Assembly: GCF_014287635.1 (NCBI RefSeq)
Contig: NZ_JACOPH010000008.1
Coordinates: forward strand, 62,001-126,000
Reading direction: 5' to 3'
DNA: 64,000 nucleotides
Source: Roseburia zhanii
GTDB lineage: Bacteria > Bacillota > Clostridia > Lachnospirales > Lachnospiraceae
The notes beneath the pieces are model-generated. The model did not search any database and was not told the origin of the DNA. It saw only the letters and a list, made by a program, of their open reading frames with translations. Shown here piece by piece: positions 18,290 to 26,898 of this stretch. Each line of letters opens with the position of its first letter. Position 1 is the stretch's first letter. The translations under genes and the position numbers were made by a program.

Positions 18290-20212
18290 ATGGCAAAGAG
18301 TAATACATATGATGCAAGCAGCATTTCGGTATTAGAGGGGCTTGAAGCTGTCCGGAAAAGACCGGGAATGTATATAGGAAGTGTATCGAGAAAAGGCTTG
18401 AATCATTTGATCTATGAGATTGTAGATAACGCAGTAGATGAACATTTAGCAGGATTTTGTGATACGATAGCAGTTACGTTAGAAAAAGACGGTTCCTGTA
18501 CAGTTGTGGATAATGGACGGGGAATACCGGTCGGAATGCACGCAAAAGGGGTATCAGCAGCGCGTGTTGTATTCTCTACATTACATGCAGGTGGTAAATT
18601 CGATGATTCTGTCTATAAGACGAGCGGAGGTCTGCATGGCGTAGGTTCTTCTGTCGTGAATGCACTTTCTACCTATATGGACGTGGAGATCAGCAGAGAA
18701 GGCTATGTACACCATGACCGTTATGAAAGAGGCGTAGCAGTAGTAGAATTAGAAAATGGTCTGCTGCCTAAGATCGCTAAGACGAAGAAAACAGGAACAA
18801 AGATCAATTTTCTTCCGGATCCTGAGATTTTTGAAAAAACGAGATTTAAAGAAGATGAGGTCAAAAGCAGACTGCATGAAACAGCCTATTTAAATCCAGA
18901 ACTGACGATCATATATGAAGATAAACGTGGCGGGGAAACAGAGCATATCGTATACCATGAGGAAGAAGGAATCCGTGGATTTGTAAAGGATCTGAACAAG
19001 AATGCAGAGGTCATACACGATATTGTATATTTTAAAGGAGAAAGTGAAGGCATTACCGTTGAAGCAGCTTTCCAGTACACCAATGAATTCCATGAAAATG
19101 TACTAGGATTCTGCAACAATATCTATAATGCAGAAGGCGGTACGCATCTGACCGGCTTTAAAACGACATTTACGACGGTCATTAACCAGTATGCAAGGGA
19201 ACTTGGCATCTTAAAAGAAAAAGATGCGAATTTTACCGGAACAGATGTCAGAAACGGCATGACAGCAGTTGTATCAGTGAAGCACCCTGCACCGAGGTTT
19301 GAAGGACAGACCAAGACAAAGTTAGATAATCAGGACGCAGCAAGGGCAGCAGGAAAAGTGACCGGAGATGAGATCCAGCTTTTCTTCGATAAAAATTTAG
19401 ATACATTAAAAGCGGTGATCGGCTGTGCGGAAAAAGCTGCAAAGATCCGTAAGACAGAAGAAAAAGCAAAGACGAATCTTCTGACAAAGCAGAAATTCTC
19501 TTTTGATTCCAATGGTAAATTATCCAACTGTGAGAGCAGAGATGCCTCAATCTGTGAAATATTTATCGTAGAGGGAGATTCTGCGGGCGGTTCTGCAAAA
19601 ACAGCCAGAAACCGTAATTTTCAGGCAATTCTGCCTATCCGTGGTAAGATTTTGAACGTAGAAAAAGCAAGTATTGACAAAGTGCTTGCAAATGCTGAGA
19701 TCAAGACAATGATCAATGCGTTTGGCTGTGGATTTTCGGAAGGATATGGCAATGATTTTGATATTACAAAACTCCGCTATGACAAGATCATCATTATGGC
19801 AGATGCCGATGTAGACGGTGCACACATTTCAACCTTGCTTTTGACATTGTTTTACCGTTTTATGCCGGAACTGATCTTTGAGGGACATGTCTATCTTGCC
19901 ATGCCGCCTTTATACAAAGCGATCCCATCAAAAGGGCAGGAAGAATATCTCTATGATGATGCCGCTTTAGAAAAATACCGTAAAACACATAAAGGCAGTT
20001 TTACCCTGCAAAGATATAAAGGTTTAGGAGAAATGGACGCAGAACAGTTGTGGGAAACTACGCTAGATCCTAAGCGCAGGATCTTAAAGAAAGTGGAGAT
20101 CGAAGATGCAAGAATGGCATCTGACGTAACAGAAATGTTAATGGGTACAGATGTTCCACCGAGAAAAGCATTTATTTATGAACATGCAAGAGATGCGGAA
20201 TTAGATATATAA
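18290..20212 (+). CDS. parE: type IIA DNA topoisomerase subunit B (GyrB/ParE)
   Basis: This is the ATPase subunit of a type IIA topoisomerase, partner of the next gene. GHKL ATPase motifs: EIVDNAVDEHLAG, VVDNGRGIPVG and GGLHGVGSSVVNALS. TOPRIM motifs: IVEGDSAGGSA and MADADVDGAH, which bind Mg. The C-terminal RYKGLGEMDAEQLWETT block is conserved. The 640 residues fit ParE or a short Firmicute GyrB. The pair lies away from any origin genes, so I favour topoisomerase IV; sequence alone does not exclude a second gyrase-like pair. Confidence 0.88.
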   Translation: MAKSNTYDASSISVLEGLEAVRKRPGMYIGSVSRKGLNHLIYEIVDNAVDEHLAGFCDTIAVTLEKDGSCTVVDNGRGIPVGMHAKGVSAARVVFSTLHAGGKFDDSVYKTSGGLHGVGSSVVNALSTYMDVEISREGYVHHDRYERGVAVVELENGLLPKIAKTKKTGTKINFLPDPEIFEKTRFKEDEVKSRLHETAYLNPELTIIYEDKRGGETEHIVYHEEEGIRGFVKDLNKNAEVIHDIVYFKGESEGITVEAAFQYTNEFHENVLGFCNNIYNAEGGTHLTGFKTTFTTVINQYARELGILKEKDANFTGTDVRNGMTAVVSVKHPAPRFEGQTKTKLDNQDAARAAGKVTGDEIQLFFDKNLDTLKAVIGCAEKAAKIRKTEEKAKTNLLTKQKFSFDSNGKLSNCESRDASICEIFIVEGDSAGGSAKTARNRNFQAILPIRGKILNVEKASIDKVLANAEIKTMINAFGCGFSEGYGNDFDITKLRYDKIIIMADADVDGAHISTLLLTLFYRFMPELIFEGHVYLAMPPLYKAIPSKGQEEYLYDDAALEKYRKTHKGSFTLQRYKGLGEMDAEQLWETTLDPKRRILKKVEIEDARMASDVTEMLMGTDVPPRKAFIYEHARDAELDI

Positions 20213-20259
20213 AGAGTGATTGTAAATGTACGGAATAGTTACCAGAAAGGATAACAAAA

Positions 20260-22500
20260 ATGAGTGAAACAGAACAGATTCTCCGCACAGAATATTCGGA
20301 GATTATGCAGAAATCTTATATTGATTATGCAATGAGTGTTATTATCGCAAGAGCACTGCCGGACGTGCGTGACGGATTAAAGCCGGTACAGCGCAGAACT
20401 TTATATGATATGTATGAACTTGGCATACGTTATGATAAGCCATATCGTAAATGTGCCCGTATCGTCGGAGATACGATGGGTAAATATCACCCGCATGGAG
20501 ACAGCTCGATCTATGATGCACTTGTAGTCATGGCACAGGAATTTAAAAAGGGAATGCCATTAGTAGACGGACATGGTAATTTTGGCTCGATCGAAGGAGA
20601 TGGAGCGGCTGCAATGCGTTATACCGAAGCACGCTTAGAAAAGATCACACAGGAAGCTTACCTTGCGGATTTAGATAAAGATGTTGTGGATTTTGGACCA
20701 AACTTCGATGAAACAGAAAAAGAGCCGCTTGTACTTCCGGTAAAAGTGCCGAATATCCTGATCAATGGAGCAGAAGGAATTGCAGTCGGTATGGCGACAA
20801 GTATTCCACCGCATAATTTTGGTGAAGTGATTGAAGGCGTGAAAGCCTATATGAAAAATCCTGATATCAATACCGAACAGATGATGCAGTATATCAGTGG
20901 ACCGGATTTTCCGACAGGGGGAATTGTTGTCAATAAAGATGATCTGTTACAGATCTATTCTACCGGAATGGGCAAGATCAAGATCCGCGGCAGGATTGAA
21001 ATCGAACAGGTCAAAGGCGGCAAAGAACGTATTGTCATTACAGAGATCCCGTATACGATGATCGGTGCCGGCATCGGTAAGTTCTTAAATGATGTATACA
21101 ATCTGGTAGAAACTAAGAAAACGACAGATATTGTAGATATTTCAAACCAGTCCTCAAAAGAGGGAATCCGTATCGTCATTGAACTGAAAAAAGGGGCAAA
21201 TGCCACACAGCTTTGCAATCTGCTCTATAAAAAGACAAGATTAGAAGATACCTTTGGTGTAAATATGCTTGCAGTTGCAGAGGGAAAACCGGAAACGATG
21301 GGACTTGTGCCGATTATCCGCCATCATGTAAATTTCCAGTATGAGATCGCAACGAGAAAGTATACCACACTGTTAAAAAAGGAATTAGAAAAGAAAGAGA
21401 TTCAGGAAGGTCTGATCAAAGCCTGTGACGTGATCGATCTGATCATAGAGATCTTACGTGGCAGTAAAAATATCAAAGAAGCAAAAGCCTGTTTAGTAGA
21501 AGGAGAAACCGGTGCGATCAAATTTAAGAGTGAAGCATCAAAAAAACAGGCATCTGAACTTCATTTTACAGAACGTCAGGCAACAGCGATCTTAGAAATG
21601 CGTTTGTACAAGCTGATCGGGTTAGAGATCGAAGCCCTGTTAAAAGACCATGATACAACGCTTAAGAACATAGCAGAGTATGAGGAGATCTTAAATAACC
21701 GTTCTGCCATGGCAAAAGTGATCATTAAGGAATTAGATGCCTTTAAGAAAGAATATGCACAGGAGAGAAAGACAACGATCGAAAACGGTGCAGAGATCGT
21801 CTTAGAAGAACCGAAAGTAGAAGAAATGGATGTTGTATTTTTAATGGATCGTTTTGGTTATGCGAGAACGATCGATGTGACTGCATATGAGAGAAATAAA
21901 GAAGCTGCGGATAGTGAAAATAAATATGTGATCATTTGTAAGAATACAGACAAGATTGGTATTTTTACAAGTCAGGGACAGATGCATCTGTTAAAAGTAG
22001 CCGATCTTCCCTATGGAAAATTCCGCGATAAAGGACAGCCGATCGATAACCTGAGCAATTATAACAGCAGCGAGGAAAATCTGATATTCGTGGCATCATT
22101 AGAGCAGATGCGGCTGCATAAAATGCTGTTTGCAACGAAAACAGGTATGTTAAAGATGGTAGACGGCGCAGAATTTGATGTGGCGAAACGGACAACAGCC
22201 GCAACAAAATTAAGTGATGGTGATGAAGTCATCAAGATTGGTTTTTATGAGGAAGAAATGCATCTGATCATGCAGTCGAAGAAAGGAATGTTCTTGCGTA
22301 TTGAGGCAGGCAGTATCCCGGAGAAGAAAAAAGGCGCTGTTGGTGTGCGTGGTATCCGTCTTGCAATGGGCGATGAATTAGAAGAAGTTTATCTGATGCA
22401 GGCAGGAGAGAATATCGTTGTTCCATTAAAGGGCAAAGAATTAGAATTAAACCGCCTGCGGGTTGGAAATCGTGATACCAAAGGTGTGAAACATACCTAG
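20260..22500 (+). CDS. parC: type IIA DNA topoisomerase subunit A (GyrA/ParC)
   Basis: This is the DNA breakage-reunion subunit. The active-site Tyr is Tyr121 in AMRYTEARL. The quinolone-resistance region GKYHPHGDSSIYDALVVMAQ has Ser82 and Asp86 at the positions of E. coli GyrA Ser83 and Asp87, the usual susceptible residues. A C-terminal pinwheel domain follows (about 495-746). I do not see the canonical QRRGGKG GyrA box, which supports ParC. At 746 residues it is shorter than typical GyrA (about 820-850). It is 47 bp downstream of subunit B and surely its partner. Confidence 0.88.
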   Translation: MSETEQILRTEYSEIMQKSYIDYAMSVIIARALPDVRDGLKPVQRRTLYDMYELGIRYDKPYRKCARIVGDTMGKYHPHGDSSIYDALVVMAQEFKKGMPLVDGHGNFGSIEGDGAAAMRYTEARLEKITQEAYLADLDKDVVDFGPNFDETEKEPLVLPVKVPNILINGAEGIAVGMATSIPPHNFGEVIEGVKAYMKNPDINTEQMMQYISGPDFPTGGIVVNKDDLLQIYSTGMGKIKIRGRIEIEQVKGGKERIVITEIPYTMIGAGIGKFLNDVYNLVETKKTTDIVDISNQSSKEGIRIVIELKKGANATQLCNLLYKKTRLEDTFGVNMLAVAEGKPETMGLVPIIRHHVNFQYEIATRKYTTLLKKELEKKEIQEGLIKACDVIDLIIEILRGSKNIKEAKACLVEGETGAIKFKSEASKKQASELHFTERQATAILEMRLYKLIGLEIEALLKDHDTTLKNIAEYEEILNNRSAMAKVIIKELDAFKKEYAQERKTTIENGAEIVLEEPKVEEMDVVFLMDRFGYARTIDVTAYERNKEAADSENKYVIICKNTDKIGIFTSQGQMHLLKVADLPYGKFRDKGQPIDNLSNYNSSEENLIFVASLEQMRLHKMLFATKTGMLKMVDGAEFDVAKRTTAATKLSDGDEVIKIGFYEEEMHLIMQSKKGMFLRIEAGSIPEKKKGAVGVRGIRLAMGDELEEVYLMQAGENIVVPLKGKELELNRLRVGNRDTKGVKHT

Positions 22501-22581
22501 GGTAAGATTGTCATTGGCAGAAAGATAAAAACAGATAGACAATAGAGCAGGCATATGCGGCAGAACTTAGGAGATGGTCAG

Positions 22582-23874
22582 ATGAATTATGAAGAAGCAG
22601 TACAGTTTCACGAAAAAGCGAAGGAATATGGAAGTATATTAGGGCTTACGAATATCCGTAATCTGATGTATGAATTAGGAGATATCTGGAAAGAATTAAA
22701 GATAGTGCATATTGCAGGAACGAATGGTAAAGGCTCGGTAAGCTGTTTTTTAGCATCGGTATTAAAAGAAGCTGGATACCGGGTGGGACAATATAATTCA
22801 CCAGCGGTATTTGATCCGTTAGAGGTCTATCAGATCAACAGAGAAAAGATCTCGCAAGAAGCGTATGCTGCCTGTATGCAGGAAGTTGCTAAAGCCTGTA
22901 TGTCCTTAGAACAGCAGGGAAAGCCGCATCCGACAGTCTTTGAAGTCGATACGGCAGCCGCTTTTTTATGGTTTTATAAACAGAAATGTGACATTGTCTT
23001 ATTAGAAACCGGTATGGGAGGCAGTACCGATGCAACAAATCTGATCGAAGAACCATTGTGCAGCGTATTTGTATCGATCAGTATGGATCATATGTCTTTT
23101 CTTGGCGATACATTAGAAAAAATAGCAGAAATTAAATCAGGAATTATCAAATACAAATGTCCGGTCGTAACTGCTGATCAGAAGATAAAAGTGATGCAGG
23201 TACTGCAAAAGCGTGCCGGGAAGATGCAGACAGAGATCAGACAGGTGCATGATAGAACACATATCAGAATGGAAGATGGCAGATTATGTTATGAATATCC
23301 GGCATCAGGAACAGTTCGTTTATCTATGACTGGAAGTTATCAGGTAGAAAATTCGGCTGTTGCCATTGAAACGATTCGGGTTTTGAGAGAACAGGGGTAT
23401 CATATCACAGAGGAACAGTTGTTAAATGGACTTTTCATGGCAAACTGGCAGGGCAGATTTGAATGTCTGCAAAAGGATCCGTTATTTTATATTGATGGGG
23501 CACATAATGAGGACGCAGCTATAAAATTAAAAGAAACATTAACAACTAATTTTCCAGATCAGAAGCTGATCGGGATCATGGGAGTGATGGCAGATAAAGC
23601 TTATCCGGCAATGTTAGGGCATTTGTTACCATTGTTTGAAAAAATATATACTGTAACACCAGAGAATGACAGAGCACTGTCAGCAGAGCAGTTAGCAAGG
23701 GAGATCAGAATACAGGGGAAAGATGCCATTGCAGAACAAAGTGTAGGACAGGCAGTAAGAGATGCCTGCAAAGATGCCTTAGAAGAAAGTGGACAGGCAG
23801 TTGTGATCGCATTCGGTTCACTTTACTATCTAGGAGAAGTGAGATGTGCATTATATGAAAGCATGGACAGATAA
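22582..23874 (+). CDS. folC: folylpolyglutamate synthase / dihydrofolate synthase
   Basis: This Mur-ligase-family enzyme adds glutamate to folates (and in many bacteria makes dihydrofolate). HIAGTNGKGSV is the P-loop, ETGMGGSTDATN the second nucleotide-binding block, and SISMDHMSFLGDT and DGAHNEDAA are further family signatures. AGGAG 8 bp before the ATG at 22582 decides the start; an ATG at 22555 has no ribosome binding site. 430 residues is typical. The 3' end overlaps gshA by 29 bp, so the two are coupled, an uncommon pairing of two glutamate-ligating enzymes. Confidence 0.93.
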   Translation: MNYEEAVQFHEKAKEYGSILGLTNIRNLMYELGDIWKELKIVHIAGTNGKGSVSCFLASVLKEAGYRVGQYNSPAVFDPLEVYQINREKISQEAYAACMQEVAKACMSLEQQGKPHPTVFEVDTAAAFLWFYKQKCDIVLLETGMGGSTDATNLIEEPLCSVFVSISMDHMSFLGDTLEKIAEIKSGIIKYKCPVVTADQKIKVMQVLQKRAGKMQTEIRQVHDRTHIRMEDGRLCYEYPASGTVRLSMTGSYQVENSAVAIETIRVLREQGYHITEEQLLNGLFMANWQGRFECLQKDPLFYIDGAHNEDAAIKLKETLTTNFPDQKLIGIMGVMADKAYPAMLGHLLPLFEKIYTVTPENDRALSAEQLAREIRIQGKDAIAEQSVGQAVRDACKDALEESGQAVVIAFGSLYYLGEVRCALYESMDR

Positions 23875-25201
23875 TAAAAAGTTAAAACAGGAATTACTAA
23901 AAGGAAAATTTGGCATAGAAAAAGAATCTCTGCGTGTGGATGCCAGAGGGTATCTTGCAGCAACACCACATCTTGTCATGGAAGAAGAACAGATCAGCAG
24001 AGATTTCTGTGAAAGTCAGGTGGAATTTATCAGCGGTGTACATTTGCAGTTACACGATGCCTGTGATGAGATCTGTGAACTTTCAGCTCTTGTAGAAGAA
24101 AAGATCGCCCTTCGGAGAGAGGGAATGGAATTTTTATGGATGTATTCCAATCCACCGGCGTATGATGGCATAGACCAGATTAAGATCGCAGAATTTACCG
24201 GTGCCTATGAAGAAAAAACAGAATACCGGAAATACCTTGCGAAAAAGTACGGAAAAGTAAAAATGCTCTATTCAGGCGTACATTTTAATTATTCCCTGCC
24301 GGATTCCTTTTTTGATATTTACAAAGATTCTTTTGCCGGAAAAGATAAACAGGCAAAGAAGAACGCATGGTATACAACATTAGCAGATGCATTGATGATG
24401 GACAGCTGGCTGATCGTTGCACTGACTGCCGCAAGTCCGGTGGCAGAGGAACGTTTCTTAACAGATATGGAAGTTCCGGAAGAAGAATGGAATACCTATG
24501 CTTCTTTTCGTAACAGTCCTTATGGATACTGGAATCTGTTTATACCGGAACTTTCCTATGCAGATTTTGACGGATATATAGAAAGCATTAAGAAATATCT
24601 TGCTACAGGGAAGATCAGTTCCATAAAAGAACTGTATTATCCGATCCGTTTAAAGCCTAAAGGAGAGAATACGCTTAGAAATTTAGAAGAAAATGGAATC
24701 AACCATATCGAACTGCGTATGCTGGATCTGAATCCGTTCTGCTGTTCCGGTGTGGAGCGAAAAGATCTGATCTTTATCCATCTGTTGATCGCATATCGCA
24801 GCACACAGCTTTTATCGATGCTTGAAAAAGAAGATACTCCTGTGGCAGAGCGTATCATAAAAAGAAAGCTTCATGGGATTTTTTTGGAGCAGGTATCAGA
24901 AAAAGAGAGGATACAGCTGCATCAAAAGGCTTCAAGAATATCTTTCTGGGAAGAAAATCCAGATTGTAAGACATATGCGTCTGATCTGCTCGCAGAGATG
25001 AAGCAGTATTATAAGGAATATACAGCAGATCAGGGATACGTGCCGGCAGGTTATGATATTTTTGAGGTGCTGGATTTTGAAATGAAAAAAATACAAAGAC
25101 CAGAATGCAGATATGCATTTCAGATAAAAGAAAAGTATCAGCAGAATAGATCAGCAGCAACGTTCTGGGTTAAAAATAACCCAGAAGAAGAAAATAATTA
25201 A
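23846..25201 (+). CDS. gshA: glutamate-cysteine ligase
   Basis: GshA joins L-Glu and L-Cys into gamma-glutamylcysteine, using ATP. GKFGIEKESLRV near the N-terminus and SQVEFISGVH hold the metal- and ATP-binding Glu residues. FRNSPYGYWN and the IELRMLDLNPF region are family signatures. 451 residues is the length of the single-domain enzyme; there is no C-terminal ATP-grasp as in GshF fusions, and no gshB is nearby. AGGAGA 8 bp upstream makes GTG 23846 the start; the ATG at 23855 is too far. It meets a convergent XRE gene with overlapping stops. Confidence 0.9.
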   Translation: MHYMKAWTDNKKLKQELLKGKFGIEKESLRVDARGYLAATPHLVMEEEQISRDFCESQVEFISGVHLQLHDACDEICELSALVEEKIALRREGMEFLWMYSNPPAYDGIDQIKIAEFTGAYEEKTEYRKYLAKKYGKVKMLYSGVHFNYSLPDSFFDIYKDSFAGKDKQAKKNAWYTTLADALMMDSWLIVALTAASPVAEERFLTDMEVPEEEWNTYASFRNSPYGYWNLFIPELSYADFDGYIESIKKYLATGKISSIKELYYPIRLKPKGENTLRNLEENGINHIELRMLDLNPFCCSGVERKDLIFIHLLIAYRSTQLLSMLEKEDTPVAERIIKRKLHGIFLEQVSEKERIQLHQKASRISFWEENPDCKTYASDLLAEMKQYYKEYTADQGYVPAGYDIFEVLDFEMKKIQRPECRYAFQIKEKYQQNRSAATFWVKNNPEEENN

Positions 25202-25587
25202 AAGGCATCTGTATGAGAATCGGCTGCCTTTTGCATTCTTAAATATTTCATTTTAGCAAGCATCAGAAGTTCTTCCTGATCGTCTTTGGAAATATTGCGG
25301 AATAATTTTAACATATCCTGTTCCTGTGGGGAAAGATCTGTAGGCGGAGATGTCGTTGGATTCTCCGATATAGAAGATTTCCCTCTTAGAAGATAGTCAA
25401 TGGAACATTGCAGGACTTCTGAAAGCTGTAGTAAAGTATTCGCTGCCGGAAGGCGGTTTCCACGTTCAATATCACTCATATTACCGGAAGAAATTCCGGT
25501 TTTTTCTTTTATATCTAGTTGAGTCAGACGAAGTTCTTTACGTCTTTCTTTGATTCGTTTTCCAATTTCAAGTGTGTCAAGTTCCAT
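25198..25587 (-). CDS. XRE-family transcriptional regulator
   Basis: This 129-residue protein has an N-terminal helix-turn-helix of the SinR/phage repressor class (about residues 5-65: IGKRIKERRKELRLTQLDI, then the recognition region SGNMSDIERGNRLPAANTLLQLSEVL). A Pro/Thr/Ser-rich hinge and a helical tail of about 45 residues (SPQEQDMLKLFRNI) follow, probably for dimerisation. GGAGGT lies 4 bp before the ATG at 25587; more upstream in-frame ATGs would have to read through this site. Its stop overlaps that of gshA. It is divergent from the XRE-LytTR pair and is a candidate repressor of it. Confidence 0.9.
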   Translation of the reverse strand: MELDTLEIGKRIKERRKELRLTQLDIKEKTGISSGNMSDIERGNRLPAANTLLQLSEVLQCSIDYLLRGKSSISENPTTSPPTDLSPQEQDMLKLFRNISKDDQEELLMLAKMKYLRMQKAADSHTDAF

Positions 25588-25806
25588 AGGTACCTCCATA
25601 TTATATATATCGAAATCGTAACCATCAGCTAATATCATTTGTAAAGCTATAATCTCCTATAAAGGATAAAATATATTGACATTCTCCGATATGAGAGATA
25701 TACTTTTGAAAGGGTTAAAAATAAACCAAAATAAAAATAACATATATTAAGGATTTTCTCAATCGAGAAAAGTTATTCAGGAGAGTAAACGAAAGAGGCG
25801 AATGGT
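25588..25806. promoter_or_regulatory. divergent control region between two XRE genes
   Basis: TTGACA (25676-25681), 17 bp and TATACT (25699-25704) give a near-perfect rightward promoter. The spacer begins with TTCTCCGATATGAGAG, holding TCTC and GAGA half-sites. About 50 bp downstream, TTTTCTC-aatc-GAGAAAA (25754-25771) is a perfect palindrome with 7-bp arms. Both look like operators for one of the flanking XRE proteins. The promoter for the leftward gene is not clear. Confidence 0.65.
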
Positions 25807-26079
25807 ATGAGTGCATTTGAAAAGGCAGGATATACAACGTTTGGAAAACTGATCAAGAAAAAGCTGATCGACCGGAACATGACAGCGACACAGCTTGCAG
25901 ATACATTAGGGACAACGCCACAGTATCTGAACAAGATCCTGCATGGAGAACGAAGCGGAGAAAAATACATACAGGCGATCAGTGAGATCTTAAATATAGA
26001 AACAGAATGGTACAAAGGCGAAACGATTGTTGCAAAAGAAGAAGTCAGGGGAAATTATGAAAAGAGTAATCATATGTGA
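25807..26079 (+). CDS. small XRE/Cro-like DNA-binding protein
   Basis: This 90-residue protein is almost entirely a helix-turn-helix: FGKLIKKKLIDRNMTATQLADTLGTTPQYLNKILHGER, then a short helix and a charged tail. Size and layout resemble phage Cro/cI-type regulators. AATGGT precedes the ATG, with GAGAGTAAACGAAAGAGGCG further upstream as a weak ribosome binding site. The LytTR gene begins 23 bp before its stop, so translation is coupled and the two probably act together. It is read from the strong promoter with two candidate operators in front. Confidence 0.82.
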   Translation: MSAFEKAGYTTFGKLIKKKLIDRNMTATQLADTLGTTPQYLNKILHGERSGEKYIQAISEILNIETEWYKGETIVAKEEVRGNYEKSNHM

Positions 26080-26764
26080 CGAAGAAATGGAATCCGTTTC
26101 AAAACTAAGCACGATGATCGGGCAGATATTCCCGAAGCAATTTTTGCTGCATGGCTATGTATCTGCGAAACAGTTATTTTATGAAATAGAGGATGGATTT
26201 ATAAGAACAGCAGATATTATTTTTTTATCAATGGAAATCAAACAGGTGACAGAGATAGACTTTGCGATGTACATACAACAGAAATTTCCAATGGCACAGA
26301 TCATATTTTTAGCGGAAAATCTACAACAGGTAGAAGCAATGTTTGATGAAATCTCACCAGATGGACTGTTGTTAAAGCCATTAAACAGACAACGGTTAGA
26401 AAAATGTGTAAAAAAAGTCCTGTCAGAAAAAGGCGGCAAAGAAGAATTGTTTTCCATAAAACAGAATGGAACTGCTATCTTTTTCCCAATAGAAGAAATC
26501 TCATATGTCGAGAGTCAGGGACGGAAATTGCAGATCCACAGGAAAGATGCAGTCATATGTATTTATGGACGGATATCAGGATTGTGTGAAGCATATGGAG
26601 AAACGTTTATTCGGTGTCATCAAAGTTATGCAGTAAACCGGAATCATATTGTAGAACTTGCGGCAACAAAGATTATCTTGGAAAATGGAATGGAGATACC
26701 TGTGAGCAGACAGCGGTACCGCGAGGTGAAAGCGGCGTTAGAACATAACCATGCATACTTGTAA
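26057..26764 (+). CDS. LytTR response regulator with degenerate receiver
   Basis: Residues 1-120 form a receiver-like domain (RVIICDEEM keeps the acidic pocket, LLKPLN keeps the Lys), and residues about 135-235 a LytTR DNA-binding domain (ISYVESQGRKLQIHR ... FIRCHQSYAVNRNHI). The usual phospho-acceptor Asp in the third strand is replaced: the strand reads IIFLSMEI, with Ser58 in the Asp position. The conserved Thr/Ser of the next strand is Ala (IIFLAENL). It therefore probably works without phosphorylation, and no histidine kinase is nearby. AGGGGA before the ATG at 26057 sets the start; an upstream in-frame start at 26027 lies deep in the XRE gene. The direct repeats just downstream are its likely target. 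Confidence 0.87.
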   Translation: MKRVIICDEEMESVSKLSTMIGQIFPKQFLLHGYVSAKQLFYEIEDGFIRTADIIFLSMEIKQVTEIDFAMYIQQKFPMAQIIFLAENLQQVEAMFDEISPDGLLLKPLNRQRLEKCVKKVLSEKGGKEELFSIKQNGTAIFFPIEEISYVESQGRKLQIHRKDAVICIYGRISGLCEAYGETFIRCHQSYAVNRNHIVELAATKIILENGMEIPVSRQRYREVKAALEHNHAYL

Positions 26765-26801
26765 ACTGCGACAAACTTACGACAATATATGACAAATAAT
26801 G

Positions 26802-26835
26802 CCAGATGTGACAAGATCAAAACCAGTTAGTACAA
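26802..26835 (+). promoter_or_regulatory. candidate LytTR (VirR-box-like) binding site pair
   Basis: CCAGATGTGACAA (26802-26814) and CCAGTTAGTACAA (26823-26835) match at 9 of 13 positions. They are separated by 8 bp, so they repeat every 21 bp, two helical turns. Known LytTR targets such as the VirR boxes have two direct repeats with CCAGTT cores at this spacing just upstream of -35. Further GACAA words at 26770, 26781 and 26791 extend the array upstream. Confidence 0.55.
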
Positions 26836-26862
26836 ATGACATTTGCGGCGAGAGCAGCGTAG

Positions 26863-26868
26863 TATAAT
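26863..26868 (+). promoter_or_regulatory. -10 element of the secreted-protein gene
   Basis: A consensus TATAAT lies 31 bp before the ATG at 26899. The -35 position (about 26840-26845, CATTTG) is poor, as expected of a promoter needing an activator; the direct repeats end 4 bp before it. Confidence 0.55.
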
Positions 26869-26898
26869 CAATTTAAGCCAACTATGAAAGGAGAGAAT

